Below, piece after piece: positions 63,301 to 64,000 of a stretch of DNA of 64,000 nucleotides. This stretch comes from Lepus europaeus. Its lineage: Eukaryota; Chordata; Mammalia; Lagomorpha; Leporidae. The notes below the pieces were generated by a model. The model had not been told where the DNA came from. It made no database searches and worked only from the letters and a program-made list of their open reading frames with translations. The DNA lies in assembly GCF_033115175.1 (NCBI RefSeq), contig NC_084837.1, forward strand, positions 26,056,266 to 26,120,265. Reading direction: 5' to 3'. The position numbers were made by a program, and so were the translations under genes. Every line of letters starts with the position of its first letter. Within the stretch, counting starts at the first letter, position 1.

Positions 63301-63507
63301 ATTTGATTTCAAGCTAGTTTCAGATATATATTTTTCATGTATATTTTCATGTTTCACTTTTGTCTCATTTTTATTTGTTATGAGAGTGAAACACAGGCAT
63401 TCCTTTCTTCCAGTCTGTTAATGACCAACCACCCTGCACCAAATTTGTTTGGAACAGCAAGAGATAAAGCAGAACTGTTTCGTGAACGATACATCATTTT
63501 GCACCAG
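54244..63507 (+). CDS. POLE2: POLE2, DNA polymerase epsilon subunit 2 (exons 1-5; 3' part outside window)
   Basis: Non-catalytic B subunit (p59) of DNA polymerase epsilon. It binds the catalytic subunit, belongs to the leading-strand replicase and acts in the nucleus at replication forks (family knowledge). Five exons join in frame to 139 codons: [20 protein letters not shown] at the start, then the helical N-terminal domain (about residues 1-75), and on to ERYIILHQ. The full protein is about 527 residues (memory), so the OB-fold and inactive phosphoesterase domains lie beyond the window. All junctions are GT-AG with matching phases and no stop. The start has A at -3 and G at +4, a strong initiation context. 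The gene is head to head with KLHDC1. Confidence 0.95.
54312..55019. other. POLE2 intron 1, first part
   Basis: GC falls away from the island after about 54680; T runs at 54766 and 54835; nothing else. Confidence 0.6.
55020..55270 (-). mobile_element. Old SINE, reverse
   Basis: GTGCTTTATTGGAAAGGCAG to GCGATGTTGGAATGGGTGCA, in POLE2 intron 1. Confidence 0.6.
55271..55748. other. POLE2 intron 1, last part
   Basis: No repeat recognised before exon 2. Confidence 0.6.
55749..55849 (+). CDS. POLE2: POLE2 coding exon 2
   Basis: 101 bases encoding [20 protein letters not shown] and on to AVEKQP (residues 24-56), plus the first base of Leu-57. Acceptor CTGTTACCAG, donor GTAAGT. It belongs to the N-terminal helical domain. 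Confidence 0.95.
55850..56162. other. POLE2 intron 2, first part
   Basis: Only the G13 run stands out. Confidence 0.6.
55984..55996 (+). repeat. G13 homopolymer
   Basis: Thirteen G in POLE2 intron 2, outside any SINE. Confidence 0.95.
56163..56480 (+). mobile_element. CSINE, young
   Basis: AGTTTGGGAGA on both sides. About 20 bases of the GGCGCCGGCACACCGG segment are missing. Confidence 0.92.
56490..56859. other. POLE2 intron 2, unique
   Basis: Nothing recognised. Confidence 0.55.
56860..57112 (+). mobile_element. MIR
   Basis: AAGCTGTGTTCCTGGGCACG, TTTAACTTCTT and GCTTAATAAATGCTAGCTATT follow the full MIR consensus order; a T run and a second ACTTAACTTCTTGA interrupt it near 56930-56960. 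Confidence 0.75.
57178..57526 (+). mobile_element. CSINE, young
   Basis: AAACTGGAAG before the head and after the tail; CTCTGCC duplicated in the 3' part. Confidence 0.92.
57540..57700 (+). mobile_element. Old SINE, 3'-truncated
   Basis: GTGTTGGTTGTGACCCAGCC head through ACAGGGGAGTTCCTG, then joined to the next, reverse copy. Confidence 0.55.
57701..58012 (-). mobile_element. CSINE
   Basis: TATTTATTTGAAAGGCAGAG to GCGCCACCGTGCAGCC. Confidence 0.85.
58090..58402 (-). mobile_element. Old SINE, reverse
   Basis: TTTACTTGAAAGGCAGAGTG tail, ends CCACAATGCTGGTCC, 70 bases before POLE2 exon 3. Confidence 0.75.
58472..58547 (+). CDS. POLE2: POLE2 coding exon 3
   Basis: 76 bases encoding [20 protein letters not shown] and VDET (residues 58-81), plus two bases of Ile-82. 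Acceptor TCTCTTTTCAG, donor GTATGT. Confidence 0.95.
58548..59094. other. POLE2 intron 3, first part
   Basis: Unique apart from the MIR fragment at 58840. Confidence 0.6.
58840..58935 (-). mobile_element. MIR fragment
   Basis: TGAGCCCAGAGAAGTTTAGC and CACACAGTGAATGGCAAATG fit reverse MIR. Confidence 0.6.
59095..59770 (-). mobile_element. Old SINE split by a younger SINE
   Basis: 59095-59366 and 59718-59770 are two parts of one reverse SINE; the second part, GTCACAAGCAGCAGCTTGAC, supplies its missing head. Confidence 0.8.
59367..59717 (+). mobile_element. CSINE nested in a reverse SINE
   Basis: TGGCATGCAGG target duplication at 59356 and about 59714. Confidence 0.9.
59905..60172 (+). mobile_element. 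Old SINE
   Basis: GATAGCGTTTGGCCTGGCAG head and GCCTCTCAAATAAATAAAG tail. Confidence 0.6.
60412..60727 (-). mobile_element. CSINE, young
   Basis: AAGACTTTGCTTAT before and after a reverse copy ending CACGGCGCCGGCCCC. Confidence 0.92.
60755..61080 (-). mobile_element. CSINE
   Basis: T run, then GATTTATTTTGTTTATTTGA to AAGCCACAACACCAGCCC. Confidence 0.87.
61165..61310 (-). mobile_element. MIR
   Basis: TTTTTGTAGATGAAGAAATA and GTTAAGTGACTTGCCAAG fit reverse MIR. Confidence 0.7.
61383..61554 (-). mobile_element. CSINE, 5'-truncated, young
   Basis: Exact 14-base duplication TAGAGGACACTTTT at 61369-61382 and 61555-61568 around a copy lacking its head. Confidence 0.93.
61569..61879. other. POLE2 intron 3, unidentified
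   Basis: AGTTCATGGAAAATGTGTAT and CATTTTCCTATAAATTTTTG hint at an old interspersed repeat; not named. Confidence 0.4.
61880..62395. mobile_element. Two SINEs tail to tail
   Basis: 61880-62145 plus strand (GAGCTGACATTGTGGTGCAA); 62146-62395 reverse, ending TATGCCACAGCTCTGGCC. They share a shortened CT/GA junction without A tails. Confidence 0.75.
62462..62792 (+). mobile_element. CSINE
   Basis: ATTGTTGA flanks both ends; GGGGCCGGTGCTGTGGCACA head. Confidence 0.9.
62793..63145. other. POLE2 intron 3, last part
   Basis: AT-rich and unique up to exon 4. GGAGAATATTG occurs twice (62932 and 62951). Confidence 0.6.
63146..63223 (+). CDS. POLE2: POLE2 coding exon 4
   Basis: 78 bases encoding [20 protein letters not shown] and RKKFL (residues 83-107), plus two bases of Pro-108. 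Acceptor GTTTTTCAG, donor GTAAGT. Confidence 0.95.
63414..63507 (+). CDS. POLE2: POLE2 coding exon 5
   Basis: 94 bases encoding residues 109-139, from [20 protein letters not shown] to ERYIILHQ, ending in phase 0 before the donor GTAAGT. The intron before it is only 190 bases. The next exon lies outside the window. Confidence 0.95.
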
Positions 63508-63554
63508 GTAAGTTGGGTGGGAACGCTAGATAAATTAGGGGGAGAACAGAGATT

Positions 63555-63895
63555 AGCGGGCAGCATCTTGGCACAGCAGGTGAAGCCATGCTGGCATCCC
63601 AGTTCGTGTTCTGGCTGCTACACTTCCAAACCAGCTTCCTGCTAATGGGCCTAAGGCAGCAGAAGATGGTCCAAGCACTTAGGCCCCTGGCACCCACATG
63701 GGAGATCCAGATGGAGTTCCTGCCTCCTGGCTTTGGCCTCTTCTAGTCCTGTCTGTTTCGGCCATGTGGGGATTAAATGAGCAGATGGACGATCACTCCC
63801 CTCCTACCCCCCATTTTCCCTCTCTCCTCCTCGCCCATTCTTTCCCATTTTCCCTCTTTCTCTGTTGCTCTGCCTTTCAAATAAATTATTTACTT
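63555..63895 (+). mobile_element. Old SINE
   Basis: GCGGGCAGCATCTTGGCACA head; CT/CCTCC-rich segment 63797-63862. Confidence 0.75.
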
Positions 63896-63904
63896 ATTGA
63901 TTTT

Positions 63905-64000
63905 AAGGTTTATTTATTTATTTATTTGAAAGACAGAGTTACAGAGAGAGGGAGAGACACAGAGAGAGAGAGAGATCTTCCATCTGCTGGTTCACTCCCC
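63905..64000 (-). mobile_element. CSINE, cut by window end
   Basis: TTTATTTATTTATTTGAAAG tail and GA run; continues past the last base. Confidence 0.85.

Noticed and set aside
200..63900. CRISPR-like regularly repeated units
   Set aside because: The repeats are dispersed, in both orientations, unequal in spacing and end in A-rich tails: SINEs in a mammalian genome.

Overview
The window is mammalian nuclear DNA, almost certainly from a lagomorph (rabbit- or hare-like). Two things show this. First, several dozen copies of a tRNA-derived SINE of the rabbit C-repeat (CSINE) type lie in both orientations: a GC-rich head, a core reading like CTCTCTGCTATGGCCTGGGA, a CT-rich stretch and an AAATAAAT or poly(A) tail. 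Second, the exons of two genes that are neighbours in mammals are recognisable, namely KLHDC1 and POLE2 (human 14q21 neighbours, from memory).

Positions 1 to about 50.3 kb hold most of KLHDC1 on the minus strand. Twelve coding exons were reconstructed by hand, each with GT-AG borders and consistent phase: 50006-49911, 29421-29351, 28874-28757, 27970-27852, 23590-23512, 18007-17924, 14683-14600, 14106-14048, 12841-12729, 11005-10933, 6616-6532 and 838-786. Together they give 1034 coding bases (344 codons plus 2 bases) with six kelch Gly-Gly motifs. The final coding exon must lie to the left of the window. The promoter is a CpG island at about 49.6-50.3 kb.

Positions 50.3-53.8 kb are intergenic. 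They hold an ancient repeat split by an unidentified insertion of about 0.7 kb, then a cluster of SINEs. At 53.8-54.3 kb is a second CpG island, the POLE2 promoter. It carries a 63-64 bp tandem repeat with a GC box in every unit and an E2F-like site directly before the start codon. POLE2 runs on the plus strand: coding exons 54244-54311, 55749-55849, 58472-58547, 63146-63223 and 63414-63507 encode the first 139 residues, and the gene leaves the window to the right. The two genes are head to head with 4.2 kb between start codons.

The introns are mostly repeats: about 80 SINE copies, a 3.3-kb LINE-1 insertion (19661-22986) with a perfect 15-bp target-site duplication and two nested SINEs, a second LINE-1 3' end (about 24385-24795), several old LINE-1 fragments (25.5-27.1, 32.0-32.5, 35.4-37.2, 39.6-42.5, 43.3-45.1 kb) and a few MIR elements. 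Apart from the two genes I found no intact protein-coding gene, RNA gene, CRISPR array or prokaryote-like system. The most interesting material is small-scale: the promoter minisatellite, a CpG-rich intronic segment with a poly(A) signal, templated insertions, nested insertions, and the unexplained intergenic insertion.
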